From Niveispirillum fermenti (GTDB lineage: Bacteria > Pseudomonadota > Alphaproteobacteria > Azospirillales > Azospirillaceae), in assembly GCF_048066175.1 (NCBI RefSeq), contig NZ_JBLTXA010000001.1:186001-250000 (forward strand): a stretch of DNA of 64,000 nt. Reading direction: 5' to 3'. This document shows, piece by piece, positions 16,767 to 25,564 of the stretch (position 1 is its first letter; each line of letters starts with the position of its first letter). The notes beneath the pieces are model-generated. The model saw only the letters and a list, made by a program, of their open reading frames with translations, was not told the DNA's origin and did no database searches. Made by a program: the position numbers and the translations under genes.

Positions 16767-16940
16767 TCAGTCCAGCTTTTGCCCATCCAGCCGGGTGCGG
16801 GCGGCGGCGGCCTCGGCTTGGCTTTTCTGCTTTTCCGCCTTTGTCCGGCCGAAACGGATACGGTTCTCGGCCGCCCGGCTCTCCCGCTCGGCCTTCGCCT
16901 TCGCTTTTCGGGCACGATTGAGATTCACGATTTCGGCCAT
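16767..16940 (-). CDS. DUF4169-family small protein
   Basis: A 57-residue, highly charged protein beginning MAEIVNLNRARKAKAKAERE and ending LDGQKLD. The pattern EIVNLNRARK...RESRAAENRIRFGRTKAEK is the hallmark of DUF4169, a small family widespread in alphaproteobacteria with no assigned function; it is predicted to be largely one long basic helix. ATG 16940 gives the family start, with AGG about 8-13 bases upstream. It lies alone between uvrA and the asmA-like gene on the opposite strand, often seen as a stand-alone gene. Confidence 0.85.
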   Translation of the reverse strand: MAEIVNLNRARKAKAKAERESRAAENRIRFGRTKAEKQKSQAEAAAARTRLDGQKLD

Positions 16941-17020
16941 ATCAATACCTATCCTGCCAGCCACCGATCCCCTAGGTTAAGGCCCTGCGGCCAACCGATA
17001 GCAAGAGGAATGGAACGGGC

Positions 17021-20000
17021 GTGAAGCGGATTGCGGTCATTGCCGGTCTTTGCCTGGGCCTGCTGGTGCTGCTGGCCCTGGTCGGGCCGGCCCTGGTTCC
17101 CTGGAACGAGTTCCGGTCGCGGGTGGCCGATGGCCTGACGGAACTGACGGGCCGGCAGGTGGTCATCGATGGCGACCTGGATCTCAGCCTGTTGCCGGCC
17201 CCGACATTGCGGGCGGGATCGGTCCGCCTGCTGGATGACGGAGAGGTGCTGGCCAGCATCGGCAGCGTCGATATGCGGGTGAGGCCGCTGCCGCTGTTGC
17301 AGGGGCGGGTGCAGATCGAGCATCTGGTCCTGCGCAAGGCGGAAATGCGGGCCTTACTGCCGGGCGACGGACCAGCGCGCTGGCCGGTCGCCCCGGAAGC
17401 GCTGGGCGGGTCGGTGCAGGTGGAGGGATTGTCACTGAGCGACGGCTCCCTGGCATTGGAGCGGCCGGATGGCAGCATCACGCGGCTGACCGGGCTATCG
17501 GGCGAGATGGGGGCCGGCGGACCCGACGGGCCGTTTGAACTGATGGCCAATGGCGGTCTGGGTGGCATGCCGGTGCGGCTTGCCCTGAACGCCGCCCGCC
17601 GCACGGCCAATGGCGGGACCCCGGTACGCGCGCTGCTGACCCTGCCCGATGCCCGCACCGATCTGCGCTTCACGGGCATTCTGCCTGCCGGCGGCGTCCC
17701 CTGGAAGCTGGAGGGGGACATCGTCCTGCAGGGCGGCGGTGCCGCCCCCCTGCTGCGGCTGGCACGGCACCTCGCGGGGCAGGAGGTGGGGGAAGTCACC
17801 GATACCGGCCCGGCGCTGGCCCTACGCAGTCATCTGGCCATCACGCCAGAGGCCATCGGGCTGGACGGTATCGAGTTGCAATGGGGTGACAGCCGGGCTA
17901 CGGGCAGCATCGACCTGCCCCGCATGGCGGCGGGCGAAGGGGCTGTCGTCCTGGCCTTCACGGCACTGGACCTGGACGGGCTGGCCGCCGATCTGCCGGA
18001 CATGCGGCCCTGGTTGCCGGATACGCCGCTGACACTGGACCTGCTGGCCGACCAGGGACGCCTGAATGGCGAAATCCTGCGTGACCTGCGGCTGGTCGGC
18101 CGGTTGGAAGCAGGCGTGATGAACGATGCGGAGATGGCTGCCACCCTGCCCGGTGCCACAGCCCTGACCGTGAAGGGTAGCGTCGACCTCACCGGCAGCA
18201 CACCGGTGGCGGATGTGTTGCTGGATACGCGCAGCGACAATCTGCGCGCCATCCTGACCTGGTCCGGTGTGCCGGTGGAGACGGTGCCGGCGGAACGGCT
18301 GCGCCAAGCCCGGCTGACCGGCCGGCTTGCCGGAAAGCCGCAGGATTTTGCCCTGACGGACATCGCCGGCAGCGTGGATACAACGGCATTCACGGGTGCC
18401 TTCACCCTGGCACGACGCGACCGGCTGGGTCTGGGCCTGCGCCTGACATTGGACCGGCTGGACCTGGATGCCTACCGCATGGCGGATGCACCACCGCCCT
18501 GGACAGGCCTGCGCACGGTGATGGAAGGCATGGACCTGACCCTGGAAGGCCGGGCCGACCTGCTGACGGTGGACAGGATACCCGTGGAGGGGCTGACGCT
18601 GGATGCCGGCTGGACGGGCAACGCCCTGTCGCTGCGGGCGCTGAATGCCGATGCCGTGGCGGGCATCAATGCACGGGCCAGCGGCTTCCTTTCGGGCAAT
18701 CAGGGTGAAAGCTCGCATCTGACGCTGACGGCCAACGGGCCGTCCCTGGCACCGCTTCTGCGGGCCCTGGGCCGGCCAGACCCCGTACTGGCCGAACGGC
18801 TGGGCAGCGTGGCGGTGGAGGCGCGGCTGGTGGGCGACATGGTGCGCCTGGCCGCGGATATCCGTGCCGATGCGCTGGGGGGCAGTACTCATGTCGGCGG
18901 CACCATCACCGACCCGTTGGACAGGGAGGAGGCGGGTCCGGGCCTGGACCTCAAGGTGCGCAGCACCCTGCCGGAGACGGGGAACCTGCTGCGGCTGTTC
19001 TTCAGCGACTGGCGGCCGGCCGGCCCGGCCGGGCCGCTCGACATCTATGCATCCGTCGCCGGCCCCTTGGCCGGTCCGGTGACGATCGACGCCATTCAGG
19101 GCCGTTTCGCCGGACAGGAGGTGGCCGGGGCCTTGAACTGGAGCCGGTCCGCGGGCGAGGAGCCGCAGCCAGGCCGCCTGTCGGGGGAACTGGCCCTGGG
19201 GGCACTGGATGCCGACCTGCTGCTGCCGGGGCTGACCCGCGACGGCGCGGCCTGGAACCTGGACTGGACGCGCCGCATAAACGGCGAGATCATTTTCGCG
19301 GCAAGGCAACTGACGCTTGGCGGGGAAAAGCTGGAGCAGGTCCGCCTGCCGCTGACCGCAGGGGCGGGTCTGATCCGTCTGGAAGAAGCGACCGCGCAAT
19401 GGCGGGGCGGGACCGTGAAGGCCGGCGGCGCCATCGAGCAAACCGCCGCCGACCCGGTCAACGCGGAGACGCAGACATCGCCGCTGGCCGGCAATCTGAC
19501 GCTGGAGGTCGCAGGGGCGGACCTGCCGCCCTGGCTGAATGGAGAGAGCCTGGGCGTTGAGGGCGGCAAGCTTGATCTTTCATTTACAGGAACCGGAACC
19601 GGCCCCACGCCGCACGCCGTCACATCCTCCCTTTCCGGCAGTGGGCAGGCCACCCTGCACGGATCCACGGTGACCGGCATCGACCTGGCCGCCACCGGCA
19701 AGCGACTGGCCGAGGGGGGGGCCCGGGGACCGGCCAACCTGCGCGCCATTCTGCGCCGCGGTGGCCAGACGGGCTTCGACACGCTGTCCCTGTCCTTCGC
19801 GCTGGCCGACCGTATCGCAGCGATCAGCGGCATCGATGCCGCCGGACCGCAAGGCGCGTTGACCGGTGCCGGCCGCTGGTCCTGGCACGACCGCACCCTG
19901 GACCTGGCTTTGACCGCCAGGCCGGCCGACCCGAAAGCGGCGCCGTCCATGGGCATCCGGCTGGCCGGGCCCGATCAGGCGGCCGTGCGGACCCTGGACC

Positions 20001-20209
20001 TGGAGGCAGCCGATGCCTGGCTGGGCCGGCGGGAGGCGGAGCGGCGGGCGCGGGAAGCCGCGAAGGAGGCTGCCACGAAACCAGCCCCCGCAGCGCCCAC
20101 GCCGGCCCCGAAACCCGCACCAAAGCCGGCAGCCCCCGCACCGCAACCGGCTCAGCCGCAAGATGACGCGGTGCAGGGAATCCTCGACCGGCTGAAACGC
20201 ACCCCTTGA
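17021..20209 (+). CDS. AsmA-family protein (AsmA/TamB-like inter-membrane bridge)
   Basis: A 1062-residue envelope protein. One N-terminal membrane anchor (about residues 5-27) is followed by PWNEFRSRVADGLTELTGRQVVIDGDLDLS, the AsmA N-terminal block, then a long periplasmic stretch of repeating beta strands and a DUF3971/AsmA-like C-terminal part near 800-1000 (LSGSGQATLHGSTVTGIDL). The last 50 residues are a low-complexity Ala/Pro/Lys tail. AsmA-clan proteins form hydrophobic grooves that move phospholipids to the outer membrane. The start is a GTG at 17021; the nearby ATG at 17010 is out of frame and stops at once. It stands alone with uvrA upstream. Confidence 0.88.
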   Translation: MKRIAVIAGLCLGLLVLLALVGPALVPWNEFRSRVADGLTELTGRQVVIDGDLDLSLLPAPTLRAGSVRLLDDGEVLASIGSVDMRVRPLPLLQGRVQIEHLVLRKAEMRALLPGDGPARWPVAPEALGGSVQVEGLSLSDGSLALERPDGSITRLTGLSGEMGAGGPDGPFELMANGGLGGMPVRLALNAARRTANGGTPVRALLTLPDARTDLRFTGILPAGGVPWKLEGDIVLQGGGAAPLLRLARHLAGQEVGEVTDTGPALALRSHLAITPEAIGLDGIELQWGDSRATGSIDLPRMAAGEGAVVLAFTALDLDGLAADLPDMRPWLPDTPLTLDLLADQGRLNGEILRDLRLVGRLEAGVMNDAEMAATLPGATALTVKGSVDLTGSTPVADVLLDTRSDNLRAILTWSGVPVETVPAERLRQARLTGRLAGKPQDFALTDIAGSVDTTAFTGAFTLARRDRLGLGLRLTLDRLDLDAYRMADAPPPWTGLRTVMEGMDLTLEGRADLLTVDRIPVEGLTLDAGWTGNALSLRALNADAVAGINARASGFLSGNQGESSHLTLTANGPSLAPLLRALGRPDPVLAERLGSVAVEARLVGDMVRLAADIRADALGGSTHVGGTITDPLDREEAGPGLDLKVRSTLPETGNLLRLFFSDWRPAGPAGPLDIYASVAGPLAGPVTIDAIQGRFAGQEVAGALNWSRSAGEEPQPGRLSGELALGALDADLLLPGLTRDGAAWNLDWTRRINGEIIFAARQLTLGGEKLEQVRLPLTAGAGLIRLEEATAQWRGGTVKAGGAIEQTAADPVNAETQTSPLAGNLTLEVAGADLPPWLNGESLGVEGGKLDLSFTGTGTGPTPHAVTSSLSGSGQATLHGSTVTGIDLAATGKRLAEGGARGPANLRAILRRGGQTGFDTLSLSFALADRIAAISGIDAAGPQGALTGAGRWSWHDRTLDLALTARPADPKAAPSMGIRLAGPDQAAVRTLDLEAADAWLGRREAERRAREAAKEAATKPAPAAPTPAPKPAPKPAAPAPQPAQPQDDAVQGILDRLKRTP

Positions 20210-20291
20210 TTTGAAAGTCGAATGGGTATTCATCTCCATGCATCCATCCGCAGGCCGGTCCAGCCGGAACGACAAGGGAGCGAGTAGCATC

Positions 20292-21074
20292 ATGCTGAAG
20301 GATAAGGTCGCCATCATCACGGGCTCCACCAGCGGGATCGGGCTGGGTATCGCGCGCCGGCTGGCAGCGGCGGGCGCCCATGTCGTGCTGAACGGTTTCG
20401 GCGACAAGGCGGAGATCGAAACGGTCCGCACGGCCATCGAGGCGGATTACGGTGTCCAGGCGCTTTATTCCGCCGCCGACATGAGCAAGCCGGACCAGAT
20501 CCGGGCCATGATCGACCTGGCGGTGGAGAAGCTGGGCGGGGTTGACATCCTGGTCAACAATGCGGGCATCCAGCACACGGCCCCCGTCACGGAGTTCCCC
20601 GCCGAACGCTGGGACAGCGTGATCGCCATCAACCTGTCCGCCGTTTTCCATGGCATCCAGGCCGCCCTGCCGCATATGCAGGCCAAGGGCTGGGGCCGCA
20701 TCGTCAATATCGCGTCGGCCCATGGGCTGGTGGCCAGCGCCAACAAGGCCGCCTATGTCGCGGCCAAGCATGGTGTCGTCGGCCTGACCAAGGTCGTGGC
20801 GCTGGAGAATGCCGAAGGCGCCATCACCTGCAACGCCATCTGCCCCGGCTGGGTGCTGACCCCGCTGGTGCAGAAGCAGATCGATGCGCTGGCCGCGCGC
20901 GAAGGCATCAACGGCCAGGAGGCACAAGTGAAGCTGTTGTCGGAAAAGCAACCATCGAAGCAGTTCACGACGCCCGAGCAACTGGGTGACCTGACGGTCT
21001 TCCTGTGCAGTGATGCCGCGGCCAACATCAAGGGCGCGTCGCTGACCGTCGATGGCGGCTGGACGGCGCAGTAA
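20292..21074 (+). CDS. bdhA: 3-hydroxybutyrate dehydrogenase (SDR family)
   Basis: A 260-residue short-chain dehydrogenase oxidising (R)-3-hydroxybutyrate to acetoacetate with NAD, a step in polyhydroxybutyrate mobilisation. It has the TGSTSGIGLGIA cofactor loop (residues 10-21), NNAG, catalytic Ser in NIASAHGL and the YxxxK pair in AAYVAAKHG. The C-terminal segment LVQKQIDALA...LLSEKQPSKQFTTPEQLG is characteristic of BDH rather than generic SDRs. The start at 20292 has GGGAG about 12 bases upstream. It is followed after 71 bases by a patatin-like gene in the same direction, a pairing seen in PHB-accumulating alphaproteobacteria. Confidence 0.9.
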   Translation: MLKDKVAIITGSTSGIGLGIARRLAAAGAHVVLNGFGDKAEIETVRTAIEADYGVQALYSAADMSKPDQIRAMIDLAVEKLGGVDILVNNAGIQHTAPVTEFPAERWDSVIAINLSAVFHGIQAALPHMQAKGWGRIVNIASAHGLVASANKAAYVAAKHGVVGLTKVVALENAEGAITCNAICPGWVLTPLVQKQIDALAAREGINGQEAQVKLLSEKQPSKQFTTPEQLGDLTVFLCSDAAANIKGASLTVDGGWTAQ

Positions 21075-21145
21075 AGCCCGACAGCTCCCCTGCCCCTCGC
21101 CTGCTTCGTCCTTGCATTTTCCCTTTTTCCAAGTGAAGTCCCGTC

Positions 21146-22183
21146 ATGACCAAAGCAAAAGCCGCCCCCCGCCCCCGCATCGGCCTGGCGCTGCAGGGAG
21201 GGGGATCGCACGGGGCCTTCACCTGGGGCGTGCTGGACAGGCTGCTTGAACGCGACCGGCTGGATGTCGAGGCGATCAGCGGCACCTCCGCCGGCGCGCT
21301 GAACGGTGCCCTGCTATCCTATGGCTGGCTGACGGGGGGAGCCCAGGGGGCCCGGGACCTGTTGCACCGGTTCTGGCGCCGCGTGGCGAAGGCCAATGCC
21401 TTCGGGCCGATGTCGCCCTCCTTCCTCACCCAATTGACGGGCAACCCCAATGTGGAGGCCCATCCCGTCTATGCCGGGTTCGACCTGATGATCCGGATGA
21501 TGTCGCCCTACCAGTTCAATCCGCTGGGCCTGAACCCGCTGGCCGATGTGCTGGAGGGGCTGATCGACTTCGGGAAACTGGCGGAAGCGGCGGAAATGCG
21601 GCTGTTCGTCAGTGCCACGAATGTCACGCAGGGCAAGATGCGCCTGTTCCAGGGCAAGGACCTGTCAGCCGATTGCCTGCTGGCCACCGCCTGTCTGCCG
21701 TTCCTGTTCCAGGCCGTGCGCATCGACGGGGAACATTACTGGGATGGCGGCTACATGGGCAATCCCGTGCTGGACCCGCTGATCAAGCAATGCCGCGTCG
21801 ATGACATCGTCATTGTGCAGGTCACGCCCATCCACCGGCCGGAGGTGCCCCGAGCGCCGACCGCCATCGTCGACCGCATCAACGAGGTCAGCTTCAATTC
21901 CACCTTCCTTCGCGAATTGCGGTCGATCGAGCTGGTCAACCGTCTGCTGGCCAGGGGAGCCATGACGCCGGAGGCATCGGGGATGCGGCAGGTCCACCTG
22001 CACCGCATCCAGGCGGAAGACCGGATGGCCCATCTGGGTGTGTCCAGCAAGCTGAACGCGGATTGGGGCTTCCTGACGGACCTGTGCGAACTGGGGCGGG
22101 AGGCCGCCGACCGTTGGCTGGCCGGCGATGCGGCACAACTGGGCCAGCGCAGCACCTTCGAGACGGGAAGCCTTTTCGTGTGA
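21146..22183 (+). CDS. Patatin-like phospholipase
   Basis: A 345-residue cytoplasmic patatin-fold hydrolase of the RssA/YchK-like group. The oxyanion glycine stretch LQGGGSHGAF (residues 16-25), nucleophile elbow GTSAG (about 46-50) and catalytic Asp in YWDGGYMGNP (about 200) are all intact, so it should be an active Ser-Asp lipase or acyl hydrolase. AAG-rich sequence precedes the ATG. It follows bdhA in the same direction; it could act on membrane lipids or on PHB oligomers, which cannot be separated from sequence. Confidence 0.88.
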   Translation: MTKAKAAPRPRIGLALQGGGSHGAFTWGVLDRLLERDRLDVEAISGTSAGALNGALLSYGWLTGGAQGARDLLHRFWRRVAKANAFGPMSPSFLTQLTGNPNVEAHPVYAGFDLMIRMMSPYQFNPLGLNPLADVLEGLIDFGKLAEAAEMRLFVSATNVTQGKMRLFQGKDLSADCLLATACLPFLFQAVRIDGEHYWDGGYMGNPVLDPLIKQCRVDDIVIVQVTPIHRPEVPRAPTAIVDRINEVSFNSTFLRELRSIELVNRLLARGAMTPEASGMRQVHLHRIQAEDRMAHLGVSSKLNADWGFLTDLCELGREAADRWLAGDAAQLGQRSTFETGSLFV

Positions 22184-22329
22184 GGTGCCGCCCCGCTCCT
22201 GCCCCATCTTGCGGAGACGGCCCGACCCGATCGCGGCCGACCCGGAAGCATCCCCTCGTGCCCTCTGTTTCAACCCTGGCAAACATGCTATAGGCCCGCA
22301 CTTCAGCATCCAGACAAAACAAGGCTGCA

Positions 22330-23913
22330 ATGGCTTGGATATCAAACGACCCTGAACGGGGGTTCTTCGGGCATCCGCGCGGGCTGGCGCCACTGTTCTT
22401 CGCGGAGATGTGGGAACGCTTCTCCTTTTATGGCATGCGCGCGCTTCTCACGCTCTATCTCGTCAAACATTTCATGTACAGCGATGAGCAGGCGAGCTTC
22501 ATCTATGCCAGCTATGCCTCGCTGAACTATGCCATGCCGGTGATCGGCGGCCTGATCGCCGACCGTTACCTGGGCAATCGCAAGGCGGTGATGCTGGGCG
22601 CCATCCTGCTGGTCTGTGGCCATATCGGCATGGCCTTTGAAGGCGCACCGGCCCAGATCATCGACGGCGTGATCGTGCGGCAATCGCCATACGATCAGAT
22701 CATGTTCCTCTCCCTGGCCTTCATCATTGTCGGCGTCGGCTTTCTGAAGTCGAACATCTCGACCATGGTCGGCAAGCTTTACGCCAACAAGGACGATCCC
22801 CGCCGCGATCCGGGTTATACCATCTTCTACATGGGCGTTAACCTGGGCTCCTTCATGTCCACGATCGCCTGCGGCTATCTGGGCGAAACCTATGGCTGGG
22901 CCTATGGTTTCGGGCTGGCCGGCCTTGGCATGGTGGCAGGGCTGATCGTGTTCGCCCGCGGCACGCAATGGTATCGCAATTCCGAACCACCCGACCCGGT
23001 GGCGCTGCGGGCCCGCACCCGCGCCGGCCTGTCGCTGGAATGGATCATCTATGCCGGGGCTGTGGCCGCGGTGTTCGTGAACTGGCAGCTTGTGCAGATG
23101 CATGCCGTCGTCGGCTCGCTGCTGCTGGCCATCGCCACGGTCGTGCTGCTGGGCATCCTGTGGTTCAGCCTGACCCAATGCACCAAGATCGAGCGGGATC
23201 GCATGGTCGTGGTGCTGGTGCTGACCGCGCTTTCCGTGGTGTTCTGGACACTCTTTGAACAGGCGGGAACCTCGCTGACGCTGTTCGCCGACCGCAATTC
23301 GGACCGGTCGCTGTTCGGCTTCATCATTCCGGCCTCCGTGGTCCAGGTCTTCAACCCGATGTTCATCGTGCTGCTGGCTCCCGTGTTCTCCTGGGGCTGG
23401 GTGAAGCTGGCGCAGAAGGGGCTGGAGCCTTCCACACCGTTGAAGTTCGCGCTGGCCATCATTCAGGTCGGCCTGGGCTTCGGTGCCCTGGTGGTCGGCG
23501 CCTCCCTGGCCGGGGAGGACGGGCAGACCGCGCTGTTCTGGCTGGCCCTGGCCTATCTGCTGCACACGACCGGCGAACTGTGCCTGTCGCCCGTGGGCCT
23601 GTCGATGATCAGCCGCCTGTCGGTGGCCCGCATCACCGCCATGGTCATGGGCGTCTGGTTCCTGGCCTCCTCCGGTGCGCATTTCCTGGCCGGCATCGTT
23701 GCCGCCATGGCCAGTACCAGCACGGAACCGGGGCGAGAGATGACGGCTGTGGAAAGCCTGCCGGTCTATACGGCGGTGTTCCATGACCTGTTCATCGGTG
23801 CGGCCGTCATCGGCGTGATCGTCGTCCTGATCAGCCCGTTCCTGAAGCGGCTGATGCATATGGATGCGGCCGACATGCATGTGACCAACGGCAAGCCGCC
23901 CAAGAAGGGCTGA
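22330..23913 (+). CDS. POT-family proton-dependent oligopeptide transporter
   Basis: A 527-residue MFS-fold symporter taking up di- and tripeptides with protons across the inner membrane. The helix-1 motif FFAEMWERFSFYGMRALL (ExxERFxYG) near residue 25, the PTR2 signatures around FYMGVNLGSFMST and VFWTLFEQAGTSL, and 12-14 hydrophobic helices identify the POT/PTR family. The start MAWISNDPERGFFGHP agrees with relatives. A TGCTATAG element at about 22286 upstream could be an extended -10. A strong intrinsic terminator follows at 23941, so it is a monocistronic unit. Confidence 0.92.
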   Translation: MAWISNDPERGFFGHPRGLAPLFFAEMWERFSFYGMRALLTLYLVKHFMYSDEQASFIYASYASLNYAMPVIGGLIADRYLGNRKAVMLGAILLVCGHIGMAFEGAPAQIIDGVIVRQSPYDQIMFLSLAFIIVGVGFLKSNISTMVGKLYANKDDPRRDPGYTIFYMGVNLGSFMSTIACGYLGETYGWAYGFGLAGLGMVAGLIVFARGTQWYRNSEPPDPVALRARTRAGLSLEWIIYAGAVAAVFVNWQLVQMHAVVGSLLLAIATVVLLGILWFSLTQCTKIERDRMVVVLVLTALSVVFWTLFEQAGTSLTLFADRNSDRSLFGFIIPASVVQVFNPMFIVLLAPVFSWGWVKLAQKGLEPSTPLKFALAIIQVGLGFGALVVGASLAGEDGQTALFWLALAYLLHTTGELCLSPVGLSMISRLSVARITAMVMGVWFLASSGAHFLAGIVAAMASTSTEPGREMTAVESLPVYTAVFHDLFIGAAVIGVIVVLISPFLKRLMHMDAADMHVTNGKPPKKG

Positions 23914-23940
23914 GCCCCACGGGCTTGCCATCGCCATGGA

Positions 23941-23975
23941 CCCGCCCGGATCGCTCCGGGCGGGTTTCTTCTTTT
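23941..23975 (+). terminator. Intrinsic terminator of the POT transporter gene
   Basis: CCCGCCCGGA (23941-23950) pairs perfectly with TCCGGGCGGG (23955-23964) around TCGC, followed by TTTCTTCTTTT (23965-23975). It lies 28 bases after the transporter stop codon and is a classical Rho-independent terminator. Confidence 0.9.
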
Positions 23976-23999
23976 CGGGGGTCGGCCTGCAGCACCGTA

Positions 24000-24016
24000 A
24001 TTACCTTCCAGGTAAT
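24000..24016. promoter_or_regulatory. Palindromic operator upstream of XRE regulator
   Basis: ATTACCT-TCC-AGGTAAT is a perfect inverted repeat with 7-base arms and a 3-base spacer, 62 bases before the XRE/MmyB-type regulator start. Its symmetry, AT-rich ends and position suggest autoregulation by the adjacent HTH protein. The binding protein is inferred only from proximity. Confidence 0.5.
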
Positions 24017-24078
24017 CGACAGGCGACGGGGTCCATGGGACAAGAAGGCCTTCCCTTCCAGCACGCCCGGGCGCCCCC

Positions 24079-24903
24079 ATGCTGCAAACCGCCACCCGCC
24101 GCCGCGTCAATAATGCCGAAGCCTTCGGCCCATTGCTGAAACGCTGGCGCCAGTCCCGTGGGGTCAGCCAGTTGGACCTCGCACTTTCCTGCAATACCAG
24201 TCAGCGGCACCTGTCCTTTCTGGAATCGGGCCGGTCGCGCCCGTCGCGTGGCATGGTGCTGCAACTGGCCGGGGCGCTTTCGGTGCCGCTGCGGCACCAG
24301 AACGCCCTGATGCTGGCCGCCGGCTTCGCGCCCGCGTGGGACAGCAGCCCGCTGGATGCGCCCGACATGGCCCCCGTGAAGGCTGCCATCACCCATATGC
24401 TGGACATGCAGTCCCCCTTCCCGGCCGCCGTCGTGGATCGCCATTACAACCTGATTCAGGCCAATGGCGGCGGGCAGCGCCTGCTGGGCTTTCTGGCCGG
24501 TCCCGCCATCGCGGCCATGGCCCAGACCAACCTTGCCCGCCTGCTGCTTTCCCCCGACATGCGGCCGGTGATGGAAAACTGGCAGGAGGCGGCAGCCTGG
24601 ACGATACGCCGCCTGCGGGCGGAAGCGATGCTGGAAGACCCACTGGCCGGTGCGCAGGATGATCCGATGGCCGATATCCTGACCGATCCGCAATGGCTGG
24701 ACCTGGCGCCCCCACTGACCGAGGGACCGCCGGACGCACCTGCCCTGTGCCTGCGGTTCAACAAGGACGGGGTAAGTCTGTCCTTGTTCTCCATCATCGC
24801 CATGGTCGGCACGCCGCTGGATGCGGGGCTGCAAAGCCTGCGGGTGGAATTGTTCTATCCCGCCGACGCCATGACGGAAGGGTGGTTCAGGGCGCAGGCA
24901 TGA
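24079..24903 (+). CDS. XRE-family regulator with MmyB-like ligand-binding domain
   Basis: A 274-residue regulator. The XRE helix-turn-helix covers about residues 17-75 (LLKRWRQSRGVSQLDLALSC, SQRHLSFLESGRSRPS). Residues about 105-265 match the MmyB-like PAS-related domain (FPAAVVDRHYNLIQANGGG start), which in this family probably binds a fatty-acid or other small ligand. It lies directly after a terminator and a palindrome at 24000-24016, so it is probably its own unit and autoregulated. The usual neighbour of such regulators, an SDR or other metabolic gene, is not present here. Confidence 0.85.
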   Translation: MLQTATRRRVNNAEAFGPLLKRWRQSRGVSQLDLALSCNTSQRHLSFLESGRSRPSRGMVLQLAGALSVPLRHQNALMLAAGFAPAWDSSPLDAPDMAPVKAAITHMLDMQSPFPAAVVDRHYNLIQANGGGQRLLGFLAGPAIAAMAQTNLARLLLSPDMRPVMENWQEAAAWTIRRLRAEAMLEDPLAGAQDDPMADILTDPQWLDLAPPLTEGPPDAPALCLRFNKDGVSLSLFSIIAMVGTPLDAGLQSLRVELFYPADAMTEGWFRAQA

Positions 24904-24991
24904 TCTACCAATAGGTGTATTATTCCTATTGCCATTTCGACGATCATGCGCATGATCAAGGGCGGGCCGATCAGGGGACGGGGAAACGCCT

Positions 24992-25546
24992 TTGGACATG
25001 CACTTATCCAGGACCGGGAAACCCGATCAGGGTTCGGCAGCCGTCCCGCCAGGCTTCAGGACATATCCAGCGCGATTGCGGCGCCGTGCCCGGTACCTGA
25101 CCTGGCCCCTGGTCCTTCTGTCGGCCGTATATGCAGGGGGGGCTGCGGCCCTGGCCGGGCCGGGCGATGTGACCGCGGTCAGCGCCGGGGCCCCTTCCTG
25201 GCGCCGCATCACCTTGGACCGCACACCGTCACCGACGGAAATGGTGGCGGTGCGGATCGCCATCGCGGCCGACAGTTTCCATCCCGGCCGGCATGTCATC
25301 GTGGATGTGCCCAGCGGCCCGGCCTTCGTCGCCCAGATCATGCGGGAGGCGGCGGCGGAGCCAGCCGACGGAACCCTATGGTTTGATGCCGCCATTCCCT
25401 TCCGGGCCTTCAACGATACCACCCCCAGCCTTTCCCTGCGCTTCCTGCTGGATGAGGGATGCAAGCCGGGGGAGGCGGTGCCGACGGATCGCGGTCCGCT
25501 TCTGGTCACGGCCGTGGATGCGCGTCTGGCACCCCTTGCGCCGTGA
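24992..25546 (+). CDS. Hypothetical membrane-anchored or exported protein
   Basis: A 184-residue protein I do not recognise. After a basic N-terminus rich in Arg there is one hydrophobic segment (about residues 37-57, WPLVLLSAVYAGGAAALAG) that could be a signal anchor, then a predicted beta-rich domain (RRITLDRTPSPTEMVAVRIAIA, HVIVDVPSGPAFV, LSLRFLLDEGCKPGE). The single cysteine and the strand-rich pattern suggest a small periplasmic domain. Two inverted repeats (24909-24931 and 24942-24957) precede it. Codon use resembles neighbours. The start is uncertain; an internal start nearer the hydrophobic segment is possible. Confidence 0.5.
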   Translation: MDMHLSRTGKPDQGSAAVPPGFRTYPARLRRRARYLTWPLVLLSAVYAGGAAALAGPGDVTAVSAGAPSWRRITLDRTPSPTEMVAVRIAIAADSFHPGRHVIVDVPSGPAFVAQIMREAAAEPADGTLWFDAAIPFRAFNDTTPSLSLRFLLDEGCKPGEAVPTDRGPLLVTAVDARLAPLAP

Positions 25547-25564
25547 AAGCCGGATTACACCGGA

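Noticed and set aside
20100..20170. Pro/Ala/Lys repeat at the end of the AsmA-like gene
   Set aside because: A common low-complexity C-terminal tail, not a separate repeat element.
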